In this document: in pieces, positions 17,969-26,638 of the stretch
How positions within the stretch are numbered: position 1 is the first letter of the stretch
How the letters are laid out: each line of letters begins with the position of its first letter
Assembly (NCBI GenBank): GCA_032027125.1
Contig: JAVSMQ010000001.1
Coordinates: 2,668,568 to 2,732,567 of the forward strand
From: JANJTB01 sp032027125
GTDB lineage: Bacteria > Bacteroidota > Ignavibacteria > Kapaibacteriales > UBA2268
DNA: 64,000 nt
Direction: 5' to 3'
The notes under the pieces: generated by a model
Seen by the model: the letters and a program-made list of their open reading frames with translations, nothing else
Database searches by the model: none
What the model was told of the DNA's origin: nothing
Made by a program: the position numbers and the translations under genes

Positions 17969-20092
17969 TTACATCTTTACAAATTTCTCTACCTTATTCC
18001 CAAATTTAATGTAATAAACTCCAGCGGAGAGGTTGGAAATATCTATTCTTTGCGATGACAGGTCAAGCCCTGTCCCTACATTTAATACTTCTAACCCGAG
18101 TATATTGAATATCTGCACTATATCGGAAGTAATGAGGCTTGCCTCATTGTCAATTTTTATATCAATGTAATCGGTGGCGGGGTTGGGTGAAATATTGAGA
18201 TAATTTCCAACTAATTTAATAACTTCATTTTCAACCGAAGTAATTTCATCTGTGCTTCTGTAAACACCGGTCGCAGTTGTCACATAAATATGTTTATCAT
18301 TTAAATATTTTATCAAAATTGAATGTGAAGGTATTAAACCTGATTCCTCTAAAGTCCAGATTGTATCGGAAGGATTCGATGAAAATAGACCAGAGTTAGA
18401 TGATGCATATATTTTATCACCAATTAATTTAATATCCATAATCCGAATATTATTAGGTTGAAAAATTGAATTAATTCCATTATTTGAATAAAACCACGTT
18501 TCACCATAATCACTTGAACGTATAATACCTTTACCGTCAGTTCCAAAAAATATATTATCTCCTGAAATTTCAACGCTTTCAATTCCATAAGAATCAACCT
18601 CACTTAGCAAAAGACATTTTTTCTCTTTCCAGGTATTTCCAAAATCCTCAGAAATAAAAAGAAACATTTCGTTATCTATAATAATTATTTCTTCATTTGA
18701 CCCGATACCAAAATAATTAATGACATTATTAACATTTATCTTCTGCCACGAAGTTCCGTTATCTTTGGAATAATATAACAAGTCCTTATGATTTTTTCCA
18801 TATGCATCGAAATAAATATATCCGTTTTTACTCTTTTTAATTTGTATTACATAGGAAATTTCAGGGTCAAGTGGAGCATCATTAAATGTTTTACCACCAT
18901 CAGTAGATATTAAAAATCTATCATCAAAAGTTGATACAAATATTTTACCGTCATCAGTGATACATCTACGGAACATTTTATCTATATCATTATCAAATCC
19001 AATCTTTTCCCAGCTTTGTAAATTATCTTTAGAATGGTATAAATTATTAATAGTTATTAAGTGGAAATTAGAATTAATATCCTTTTCTATTAATGTAACA
19101 ATAGGATAACCTGGATTTGAAGTCATATTCAGCCAGTTTTCACCATCATCTGTTGAAAAAAACATTCCCGAAGAACCCAGATAAATTATATCATCTTTTA
19201 TTTCAATATCATAAATCTTATAATTACCAAATTCGGAATTTACATTTTGCCAGTTAGTACCTTCATCCGTTGAATAAAAAAAACCACCGTCTTCGGAACC
19301 GGCAAGTAATTTTCCGCTTTGTGTGACTTCGAGTACATTGATACTAACATTTCTTGGTGAATTTGGAAGATTAGCCCAAGTTTGCCCATTGTCGGCTGAT
19401 ACATAAATGCCGCTTGTGTCAGTACCGGCAAATACTTTCCCATTACCAAAGGCAAAACATCTGATATATGAGGAATCAATACCTTCAGTATATTTATTAC
19501 CCTCAAGGGTTTCAGGGTCAATAATCCAAACACCTTTATTGGACGCAAATAATTTCCCATCAGGTGATAATTTAATTTTTGCATCAAAGCTATAACCTGT
19601 AGGCTGATTTATCCAAATTGCGCATTTTGTCCAGCTTTTACCAAAGTCATCAGAATAAAATAATGAATAATCTCTGTTTGCGAAAATTCTGTTTTGATTT
19701 GTTTTGAGAAAGGAATTAATATTTTGAAGCTTAGAATCCATCATTTCCCATAGTACGCCTGAATTTGTTGACTTAATTATAAATCCATCATCAAAACTTC
19801 CCAAGAAAAGTGAGTCATTCACAGCATAAATTGACGATAACATAACAGGTAATGTTGATAAAGAAACAATCTGTCCCTGATATTCCAATAATGATATATC
19901 GTTCCACTTATTGCCGGAATCAGTTGAAAGATACATTCCAAAACCTCCAACCAGCATGTTACCGTTACTTAAAAAAGATATATCTCGTACATCTGTGTCA
20001 TTCGGTACATTTACCCGCTCCCAAAAATCTTTTGAGAAGGATTCATTTAACAATAAAATAGAAATAAAGCAAAGGATAAATATTTTTTTCAT
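17969..20092 (-). CDS. T9SS-exported beta-propeller (BNR/sortilin-like) protein
   Basis: About 707 residues from the ATG at 20092; an in-frame ATG four codons upstream is also possible. An N-terminal signal peptide (KKIFILCFISILLLNESFS) is followed by many repeated blades with the BNR/Asp-box style sequence ST-D-G-x-x-W (for example YLSTDSGNKW, YVSADNGQTW, FFSTDDGENW, RSSDYGETWF). This is typical of photosynthesis-assembly/sortilin-type propellers. The C terminus (ISPNPATDYIDI to YYIKFGNKVEKFVKM) is a type A T9SS sorting domain, so the protein should cross the outer membrane through the Por system. The ligand or substrate is unknown. The stop codon directly abuts a dispersed palindrome. Confidence 0.85.
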   Translation of the reverse strand: MKKIFILCFISILLLNESFSKDFWERVNVPNDTDVRDISFLSNGNMLVGGFGMYLSTDSGNKWNDISLLEYQGQIVSLSTLPVMLSSIYAVNDSLFLGSFDDGFIIKSTNSGVLWEMMDSKLQNINSFLKTNQNRIFANRDYSLFYSDDFGKSWTKCAIWINQPTGYSFDAKIKLSPDGKLFASNKGVWIIDPETLEGNKYTEGIDSSYIRCFAFGNGKVFAGTDTSGIYVSADNGQTWANLPNSPRNVSINVLEVTQSGKLLAGSEDGGFFYSTDEGTNWQNVNSEFGNYKIYDIEIKDDIIYLGSSGMFFSTDDGENWLNMTSNPGYPIVTLIEKDINSNFHLITINNLYHSKDNLQSWEKIGFDNDIDKMFRRCITDDGKIFVSTFDDRFLISTDGGKTFNDAPLDPEISYVIQIKKSKNGYIYFDAYGKNHKDLLYYSKDNGTSWQKINVNNVINYFGIGSNEEIIIIDNEMFLFISEDFGNTWKEKKCLLLSEVDSYGIESVEISGDNIFFGTDGKGIIRSSDYGETWFYSNNGINSIFQPNNIRIMDIKLIGDKIYASSNSGLFSSNPSDTIWTLEESGLIPSHSILIKYLNDKHIYVTTATGVYRSTDEITSVENEVIKLVGNYLNISPNPATDYIDIKIDNEASLITSDIVQIFNILGLEVLNVGTGLDLSSQRIDISNLSAGVYYIKFGNKVEKFVKM

Positions 20093-20355
20093 CTTGTCAC
20101 TCATGGTTTATTTAAAATTACCTTTACAAAAGTAACAAAAGAATTGATATTTCAATAAAATATTCTATAATTCAGGATAATTAAATAGTTTTGTTAAAGT
20201 ATTTATAAATATGAAAACTAAAAATTGGAATATATTTGTATATATATTGAAATAGAGGGTATCGTTAAATATTTTATACTTATCATCAAACATGATACTA
20301 TTGACTCGGCATCAATAGTAGAATATATTTTGTAAAAGTCTGTATTTTTAAAATT

Positions 20356-21111
20356 TTACTCGGATTTCAGATTGTTTATCTCACTGATTATCTGATTATT
20401 TCTATTGATGGCTTTACCATTTGGAAATTGGGTTGCATAGGCTCTTACAATGCTGACAACCTGGTCGTATTTCTTCATATAAAACAATGCTTCAATTTTG
20501 CCGATATATGCATCTTCATAATACTGAGTATCACTGTAATTGTTGATAACAGCATCATAATATATAACCGATGCCCGCGGGCTGTCCATTTTGCGGTATA
20601 ATCCGGCAGTAAAAAACTCTCTGTAAGCAAGTTTATCCCTTAATTCGGCTATTCTTTTTGATGATTCAACATTTAATGAATCTTCAGGGTAGAGATACTG
20701 AAATTCCATGAAGGATTCAATAGCTTTTGTGGTATATTCCTGGTCACGGTCGTAAGTTGGTGATAAATTATAAAAGCACATGGCATTTTTATATAAGCTT
20801 TCCTTGCTATAGGGACTTCCCGGATAAACTCGTCTCAGCATATTGTAATTAAAGGCTGCCAATATATATTCATCCCTTTTAAAATTGATTTCGGCAAGAT
20901 AATATTGTGCGTCGTCTGATTGCTGACTTGCCGGATACTGTAACTTAATTATATCGAAATACTGTTTGGCTTCGAGATAATCACCGTTGTTAAAAAGTTC
21001 CTTTCCTTTGTTGAAAACCTGTTCAGCATTAACGTTTTCGGGTGTCTTAGTACCGCCGCATGAGCTTATAACAGTAGCCGAGAGAATTATCAAAAATAAA
21101 AAATATTTCAT
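20356..21111 (-). CDS. bamD: Outer membrane assembly lipoprotein BamD
   Basis: About 251 residues from the ATG at 21111; an upstream in-frame ATG would place 11 charged residues before the signal peptide and is less likely. It has a lipoprotein signal (FLFLIILSATVISSCGG) and then TPR-like helical pairs, including NKGKELFNNGDYLEAKQYF, a typical BamD first repeat. BamD is the essential lipoprotein partner of BamA in beta-barrel insertion. The neighbours do not form an operon with it. The presence of bamD confirms a Gram-negative outer membrane. Confidence 0.88.
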   Translation of the reverse strand: MKYFLFLIILSATVISSCGGTKTPENVNAEQVFNKGKELFNNGDYLEAKQYFDIIKLQYPASQQSDDAQYYLAEINFKRDEYILAAFNYNMLRRVYPGSPYSKESLYKNAMCFYNLSPTYDRDQEYTTKAIESFMEFQYLYPEDSLNVESSKRIAELRDKLAYREFFTAGLYRKMDSPRASVIYYDAVINNYSDTQYYEDAYIGKIEALFYMKKYDQVVSIVRAYATQFPNGKAINRNNQIISEINNLKSE

Positions 21112-21333
21112 TTTGTCCGATTTTATTTGTTTACTAACATACAAAAATACGCAAAAAGTATTACTGCAAATTATGATAACGAAATAGTTATCTTTTTGTT
21201 AGAAAGTCTATAAAATTAATTTTTTTCCAATACTTTTTATTTTTCTCTTTTATATTTGAAAATAATTTGTTAATTTTAAATTTAGTCAGGATAAAATTTA
21301 TAATTAGTTCTAATAATTAAAGTAGGTAGCAAT

Positions 21334-23235
21334 ATGTCCGATAACCTTGATGAAATTTTGAAGATATCAGGCGATATATATCAGCCTCCGGTGAGAGTAA
21401 GCAGCGGTGCATTGATAAGCTCGGAAGATTATCAGAGAATGTACAGGGAATCAATCGAAAACCCGCAAAAATTTTGGTCGGAAATCGCAGATAAAGAACT
21501 GCACTGGTTCAAAAAGTATGACGAAGTCAGAGATTGGAATTACCCTGATTATCAATGGTTTCGCGGCGGCAAACTGAATATTACCTATAACTGTCTTGAC
21601 CGCCATGTCCTGAATGGCAAGCGAAATAAAGTTGCATATATTTATACGAATGAAGACGGTGCCGATATAAAAATTACTTATGGAGAGCTGTCGGAACAGG
21701 TTAACCGCTTTACAAACGGATTGAAATCTCTTGGTGTCAAGAAGGGTGATACTGTTACAATAAATATGGCTCAAACTATCGAGCAGGTAGTCGCTGTGCT
21801 GGCTTGTGCGAGAATCGGTGCAATTCACTCTGTTGTATTCGGCGGATTTGCTCCTCATGCCCTGAAACTTAGAATTGAAGATGCAAAATCAAAATTAGTG
21901 ATAACATCTACCTGGACAAAAAGACGCGGAAAAAGAATACTCATCAAGTCAATTGTTGACGAAGCAGTAGATTCACTCAGCTATAATGTTGATATAGTCA
22001 TTGCCCAAAGGGAAGGAGATAATTTTGAATTGATAGAAAATGAGTATGATTTCCATAAACTGATGCAGCAAAACAGTCCGGTATGCGAGCCTGAATGGAT
22101 TGATTCGGAAGACCCTTTGTTTATACTCTATACATCGGGAACAACCGGCAAACCAAAAGGTGTTCTGCATACAACTGCCGGATATAATTTATTTACACAT
22201 TTTACAGCTAAAACTGTATTTGATTTGAGAGAAGATGATATTTTCTGGTGTACTGCCGATATTGGATGGATTACCGGTCACAGCTACATGGTTTACGGAA
22301 TACTCTCAAACGGCGCTACATCTGTAATTGTAGAGGGTGCTCCTGATTATCCGAAACCTGAACGATGGTGGTCAATTATTGAAAAATACAGGGTAAACAT
22401 TCTTTATACCGCACCTACAGCAATCAGATTATTCATGAAATACGGTCCTGAATTTCCGGCAAAACATGATTTATCTTCACTAAGAATATTAGGAACCGTC
22501 GGTGAGCCGATTAATCCTGAAGCGTGGCTTTGGTATTATGAAAATATCGGTTATAAAAGATGCTCAATTGTAGATACATGGTGGCAGACAGAAACAGGCG
22601 GTCATATAATAACAACTATGCCTACAGTAGCTCAGAAACCCGGTAAAGCCGGATTGCCTTTCTTCGGTATAGAAGCATCCATTGTAACTAAGGAAGGCAA
22701 ACCTGCACCATTAAATACTGTCGGTCTGCTCGTTATCAAAACACCATGGCCCTCTGCATTGCGTACCTGCTGGGGCGAGCCTCAGAGATTTGAAAAGTAC
22801 TGGAATGAAATACCTGGGTACTACTATGCCGGTGACCTTGCGACAATTGATGAAGACGGCTATATTATGATTCTCGGAAGAGCCGACGACGTTTTGAATG
22901 TATCAGGGCATCGAATCGGTACTGCGGAAGTCGAAAGTGCACTAATTACTCATCAATCTGTTGCCGAAGCCGCAGTTATTGGCAAGCCCCATGAAATCAA
23001 GGGTGAATCCATTAAAGCATTTGTCGTACTTAAAAACGGATTCGAGCAGGACGACCATCTGGTAAATGATATTAAATTCAAGGTTCGAAGAGAATTAGGA
23101 AGTATAGCTGTTCCCGATGAGATTGAAATTGTTGACAAACTGTTCAAAACCAGAAGCGGCAAGATAATGAGACGCGTATATAAAGCCCGCGAGTTGGGAC
23201 TGGATGTAGGTGATTTATCAACAATTGAGGATTGA
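21334..23235 (+). CDS. acs: Acetyl-CoA synthetase (AMP-forming)
   Basis: A 633-residue ANL-superfamily ligase. The P-loop-like motif YTSGTTGKPKG is at 266-276, the DTWWQTETGG adenine-binding motif lies near residue 415, and the hinge YYAGDLATIDEDGYI follows. The conserved catalytic lysine, which is the target of acetylation, is Lys610 in RSGKIMRR. The N-terminal NITYNCLDRHV and the Trp in WWQTE fit acetyl-specific enzymes. It activates acetate to acetyl-CoA with ATP. It has a weak upstream GTAGGTAG ribosome-binding site and stands alone. The palindromic repeat cluster starts immediately after its stop codon. Confidence 0.95.
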   Translation: MSDNLDEILKISGDIYQPPVRVSSGALISSEDYQRMYRESIENPQKFWSEIADKELHWFKKYDEVRDWNYPDYQWFRGGKLNITYNCLDRHVLNGKRNKVAYIYTNEDGADIKITYGELSEQVNRFTNGLKSLGVKKGDTVTINMAQTIEQVVAVLACARIGAIHSVVFGGFAPHALKLRIEDAKSKLVITSTWTKRRGKRILIKSIVDEAVDSLSYNVDIVIAQREGDNFELIENEYDFHKLMQQNSPVCEPEWIDSEDPLFILYTSGTTGKPKGVLHTTAGYNLFTHFTAKTVFDLREDDIFWCTADIGWITGHSYMVYGILSNGATSVIVEGAPDYPKPERWWSIIEKYRVNILYTAPTAIRLFMKYGPEFPAKHDLSSLRILGTVGEPINPEAWLWYYENIGYKRCSIVDTWWQTETGGHIITTMPTVAQKPGKAGLPFFGIEASIVTKEGKPAPLNTVGLLVIKTPWPSALRTCWGEPQRFEKYWNEIPGYYYAGDLATIDEDGYIMILGRADDVLNVSGHRIGTAEVESALITHQSVAEAAVIGKPHEIKGESIKAFVVLKNGFEQDDHLVNDIKFKVRRELGSIAVPDEIEIVDKLFKTRSGKIMRRVYKARELGLDVGDLSTIED

Positions 23236-23242
23236 TTGAATT

Positions 23243-23522
23243 TGTCTGAACCTTTGATTGTCTGAACCACTGATTGTACCTGATTTAAATGATTTCTTTG
23301 ATTTTGAATTGAAATCAATTAAATCAAAATAATCAGGTTAATCAAAGGTTCAGACAATTCTTAATGAATTAAATCAAAATAATCAGGTTAATCAAAGGTT
23401 CAGACAATTCTTAATGAATTAAATCAAAACAATCAGGTTAATCAAAGGTTCAGACAATTCTTAATCAATTAAATCAAAACAATCAGGTTAATCAAAGGTT
23501 CAGACAATCACTGGTTCAGACA
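23243..23522. repeat. Palindromic TGTCTGAACC element with four tandem 50-bp units
   Basis: The array opens with TGTCTGAACC and an imperfect palindrome. It then carries four 50-bp direct repeats starting at 23317, 23367, 23417 and 23467, each ending in GGTTCAGACA, the inverse of the opening motif. A final GGTTCAGACA at 23513-23522 supplies the stop codon of the GxxExxY gene. Confidence 0.92.
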
Positions 23523-23914
23523 TTTTTGTATTTACTATTAATCAATCTTCTGTACTCTAAACTCCGTGCACCAAAGTTTATCAATAAACCAATTTCCAAA
23601 TGATAAGCTTCAAGATAATTTATTGCTTGTGCTAAATGAACATCTTCCAAATTTGTTAATGCTTTAAGTTCAACAGAAATTATACCTTCAACAAAAAAGT
23701 CAACCCGCCTTGTTCCTATTTGTTTTTCTTTATATAAGATAGGCATGTCAAACTCTCTGGCAAAGTTCAAATTTTTCAAATACATTTCTTTTTCTAATGC
23801 CCTTTGATAAATTACTTCCTGAAAACCATTGCCCAATATTTTGTGTACTTCCATTGCACAACCAATAATTGTACCTGTTAACTCAGAATATTTGTATTTT
23901 TCACTTATAATCAT
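23516..23914 (-). CDS. GxxExxY protein (PD-(D/E)XK nuclease-like)
   Basis: A 132-residue protein carrying the eponymous motif G30-x-x-E33-x-x-Y36 and a PD-(D/E)XK-like core (RRVDFFVEG with Asp72, then VELKA with Glu82 and Lys84). The family's molecular role is not established. It has an AAGGA ribosome-binding site and a clear ATG. The gene is bracketed on both sides by the same palindromic repeat family. Its TGA stop is formed by the terminal TCTGAACC motif of the right-hand neighbour repeat (minus-strand sense), and another TGTCTGAACC begins about 26 bases upstream of the start. That arrangement looks like a cassette and suggests mobility. Confidence 0.9.
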   Translation of the reverse strand: MIISEKYKYSELTGTIIGCAMEVHKILGNGFQEVIYQRALEKEMYLKNLNFAREFDMPILYKEKQIGTRRVDFFVEGIISVELKALTNLEDVHLAQAINYLEAYHLEIGLLINFGARSLEYRRLINSKYKNV

Positions 23915-23940
23915 AAAATAATCCTTTATTTATATTTATA

Positions 23941-24240
23941 TGTCTGAACCTTTGATTGTACCTGATTTGACTGATTTCTTTGATTTTGAATTGAAATCAA
24001 ATTAATCCAATCAATCAGTTTAATCTGCGGCTCAGATAATTTAACTGAATACCTTTATTAAAATTGTCTGAACCACTGATTGTACCAGATTTAAATGATT
24101 TCTTTGATTTTGAATTGAAATCAATTAAATCAAAACAATCAGCTTAATCAAAGGTTCAGATAATTTGACTGATTTCTTTGATTCGACTTAAAATCAGATT
24201 AATCAAAATAATCAGCTTAATCAATGGTTCAGACAATCTG
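23941..24240. repeat. Cluster of three palindromic TGTCTGAACC elements
   Basis: Three further copies lie between the GxxExxY start and the ribD stop. They run about 23941-24040, 24065-24160 (beginning TGTCTGAACC, ending GGTTCAGATA) and a shorter one at about 24160-24238 that ends GGTTCAGACA. Each is an imperfect inverted repeat around a central TTTGATTT...AAATCA core. No gene is present here. Confidence 0.88.
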
Positions 24241-24242
24241 AT

Positions 24243-25337
24243 TCACACTTTTACATACACAGCATGTATATCGCCGCCGCTCATTTCGGTTGTTCGTAAT
24301 TTAAATTGATAGGCAGAATTTATGTTTGTAAGATTTATTGAATCAAATGGATTGCGGCATTTGCCGAATATTTTGGGAGCTATGAAAACCTGCAATTCGT
24401 CAACCAGACCTGACTTAAGAAATGAAGAATAAATTCCGCCGCCGCCTTCTACCATTAGTGAACTGATTTGCAAATTTTCACTCAATGATTTTACAACCTC
24501 GGGCATTAGCAGTCTGCCGTCCTTGCCGACATTGACCGGCAAAACATTTATGCCGGAATTTATCAGATTTTGAGCTTTTTCCGATTGAGCAGCTTCTGCA
24601 TTGCAGCAGACAACTGTTTTAGTATTACTATCAGTCTTAAATAATTCAAGGTCAGCAGGAAGTGAGAGATGAGTATCACAAACTACTCTGATTGGATTAA
24701 CACCTTCCACCGAGCGTACTGTAAGCTGTGGATTATCCTTTAATGCAGTTGTTCTTCCGATCAGTACAGCATCAAAATCGTTTCTTAATTTATGGGTAAG
24801 TCTTCTGCTTTCGTCGGATGTAATCCATTTGGACTCGCCATTCTGCAATGCAATACATCCGTCCAGCGATTGAGCTATTTTAAGCATAATATACGGATTG
24901 CCGGTTGTAATGTGCTTAAAGAAAATTCGATTACACCATTCAGATTCATCTTTGCAGACATCAGTTAATACCTCAATTCCGGCATCTCTGAGTTTGGTTA
25001 TTCCCTTCCCGGACACAAGAGGATTCGGGTCAGTACTGCCAACAATTACACAGGAAAAATTCTTTGAAATAATCAAATCTGCACAAGGCGGTGTCTTGCC
25101 ATAATGCGAACACGGTTCTAAATTTACATATAACGTACAGTCTGCGAAGTCATCAATTCCGGCTTTACGTATTGCATCAACCTCTGCATGGTCGCCGCCG
25201 AATTTACTGTGCCATCCTTCAGTAATCACCGTACCGTTTTTAACTATAACTGCTCCTACCTTTGGATTAGGACTCACATTTCCTGCTCCCTTTTCTGCCA
25301 GTTCGATAGCCCTTATCATATATTTATTGTGTTTCAA
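24243..25337 (-). CDS. ribD: Bifunctional riboflavin biosynthesis deaminase/reductase RibD
   Basis: A 364-residue two-domain enzyme of riboflavin synthesis. The N-terminal CMP/dCMP-type deaminase domain shows the zinc ligands and catalytic Glu in HAEVDAI (His50, Glu52) and EPCSHYGKTPPC (Cys76, Cys85). The C-terminal reductase domain begins near residue 150 (YIMLKIAQSLDGCIALQNG) and includes WITSDESRRLTHKLRN and VEGGGGIYSSFL. It converts the GTP-derived diaminopyrimidine to ribityl-aminouracil phosphate. It overlaps the stop of the adjacent upstream lipoprotein gene by 4 bases, so the two are probably co-transcribed. Confidence 0.95.
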   Translation of the reverse strand: MKHNKYMIRAIELAEKGAGNVSPNPKVGAVIVKNGTVITEGWHSKFGGDHAEVDAIRKAGIDDFADCTLYVNLEPCSHYGKTPPCADLIISKNFSCVIVGSTDPNPLVSGKGITKLRDAGIEVLTDVCKDESEWCNRIFFKHITTGNPYIMLKIAQSLDGCIALQNGESKWITSDESRRLTHKLRNDFDAVLIGRTTALKDNPQLTVRSVEGVNPIRVVCDTHLSLPADLELFKTDSNTKTVVCCNAEAAQSEKAQNLINSGINVLPVNVGKDGRLLMPEVVKSLSENLQISSLMVEGGGGIYSSFLKSGLVDELQVFIAPKIFGKCRNPFDSINLTNINSAYQFKLRTTEMSGGDIHAVYVKV

Positions 25338-25804
25338 TTCTCAATTCCGAAGTTAACAGTTAAAAAATATGAATCAGGCAGAGAAGGTATTGATAGAATT
25401 GCCGTGTAATTGCCCGGGGGTACTTTTTTGGAAAAGTTATTTTTGACATTCCAGATATATTCATACTCTTTTTCGTCGCCGGTTAATTTCGGTTCGACAT
25501 CCATTATTGCCTGAAAAAAATTCTTTTCATAATCAGAATTGAAAATAACAGTATTATCAGCATCAAAAACTACAACCCTGAAATTTTCGGAATTGGGCAG
25601 GTATTCACCGTCTTTGACCTTCAATCTTTTGGCTGTCATTGAAAACTTTATAAAATCATTTTCAATTTTCTTAACACTGCCTGTTAATTCCATAAATTCA
25701 TCCGATTTTTTTGTACTTTTGCAATCAGTATTTGCTGATGAGCATTTGCACAAGGCAAATACTGACAGAAAAATCAATAAAAAGTAAATATTTGAGAACT
25801 TCAT
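25334..25804 (-). CDS. Putative lipoprotein with BsuPI-like domain
   Basis: About 156 residues from the ATG at 25804; a longer frame exists but would place 23 unconvincing residues before a good lipoprotein signal (NIYFLLIFLSVFALC). After the signal the protein looks like an all-beta domain. The pattern FRVVVFDADNTVIFNSD, then a WNVKNNFSKKVPPGNYTA block, resembles the BsuPI (intracellular proteinase inhibitor) fold seen in exported proteins of this phylum. The similarity is by eye. It overlaps ribD by 4 bases, and its start is divergent from the YjbH-like gene 50 bases away. Confidence 0.6.
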   Translation of the reverse strand: MKFSNIYFLLIFLSVFALCKCSSANTDCKSTKKSDEFMELTGSVKKIENDFIKFSMTAKRLKVKDGEYLPNSENFRVVVFDADNTVIFNSDYEKNFFQAIMDVEPKLTGDEKEYEYIWNVKNNFSKKVPPGNYTAILSIPSLPDSYFLTVNFGIEN

Positions 25805-25853
25805 AAATAATTTTTTAAATATTTGATAAATAACATAACAAATATAACAAGAT

Positions 25854-26627
25854 ATGAAATACATCACAGACATTATTTTGATAATAGCAGTAATAAGCTG
25901 TAATTTTGGATATGTTTTATCTCAGGGGACGGCTGGTGATAAAGCTGTTTATGAAACGCGGTTTATTGTTGACATGCCGACTGCCGGAATGCTTCGTGAT
26001 AAATCTTATTGTTTCACTTCTGCTGTTTACCCTTCGGGTGGATTGATGGCTGCTTTTGATGCCGGATTTCTCAGGTATTTTAATGCAGGAGTAAGAGTCA
26101 GCGGTAATAATATAGTAGGTGACGGCGAAATAACCTGGCAAAATCTTCCGGGTATATCAATTAAAGGCAGAGTACTGGATGAAAGAAAGGCAATACCTGC
26201 AATCGTACTTGGTTTTGAGTCGCAGGGCGGAAGCAACTATATCGGTGACAGCCGGTTTAAGGCACATTCACCCGGGTTTTATCTCGCTCTGAGTAAAAAT
26301 TATGTCTGGGACTTAGGCAATCTGGCATTTCATGGAGGCATCAATTACTCTCTAGAGCCAAAACCGGAATATGCCTCACCCAATTTATTCGGCGGACTGG
26401 AGCAATCAATAGGTAGTTATATTGCTATAAATCTCGAGTATAATTTTCAGCTTGATGAAACCGAAAATCTGTATTATACAAAAAGGGGATTACTAAATGC
26501 TTCCTTACGGGGGTCAGTTGCATCAGGTATTACAGCCGAAATAAGATTCAGAGATTTACTCGGGCACTTCCGGAATAATGACGGTCATGAAAGAATAGTC
26601 GCTCTTGAAATCATAAAGTTTTTTTAA
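25854..26627 (+). CDS. YjbH-like outer membrane protein
   Basis: A 257-residue exported protein with a signal peptide (about residues 1-23). The mature start YETRFIVDMPTAGMLRDKSY, the alternating aromatic/glycine strands and the terminal Phe resemble a beta-barrel. The style fits the YjbH/YbjH-like family (exopolysaccharide-linked outer membrane proteins), but the assignment is by eye. It is transcribed divergently from the BsuPI-like lipoprotein and ends 11 bases before the convergent histidine kinase stop, so its terminator region is minimal. Confidence 0.55.
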   Translation: MKYITDIILIIAVISCNFGYVLSQGTAGDKAVYETRFIVDMPTAGMLRDKSYCFTSAVYPSGGLMAAFDAGFLRYFNAGVRVSGNNIVGDGEITWQNLPGISIKGRVLDERKAIPAIVLGFESQGGSNYIGDSRFKAHSPGFYLALSKNYVWDLGNLAFHGGINYSLEPKPEYASPNLFGGLEQSIGSYIAINLEYNFQLDETENLYYTKRGLLNASLRGSVASGITAEIRFRDLLGHFRNNDGHERIVALEIIKFF

Positions 26628-26638
26628 ATGTCCAATTC

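Noticed and set aside
23243..23522. Four regular repeats as a possible CRISPR array
   Set aside because: The 50-bp units are contiguous without spacers and form palindromes with the flank; there are no cas genes in the window.
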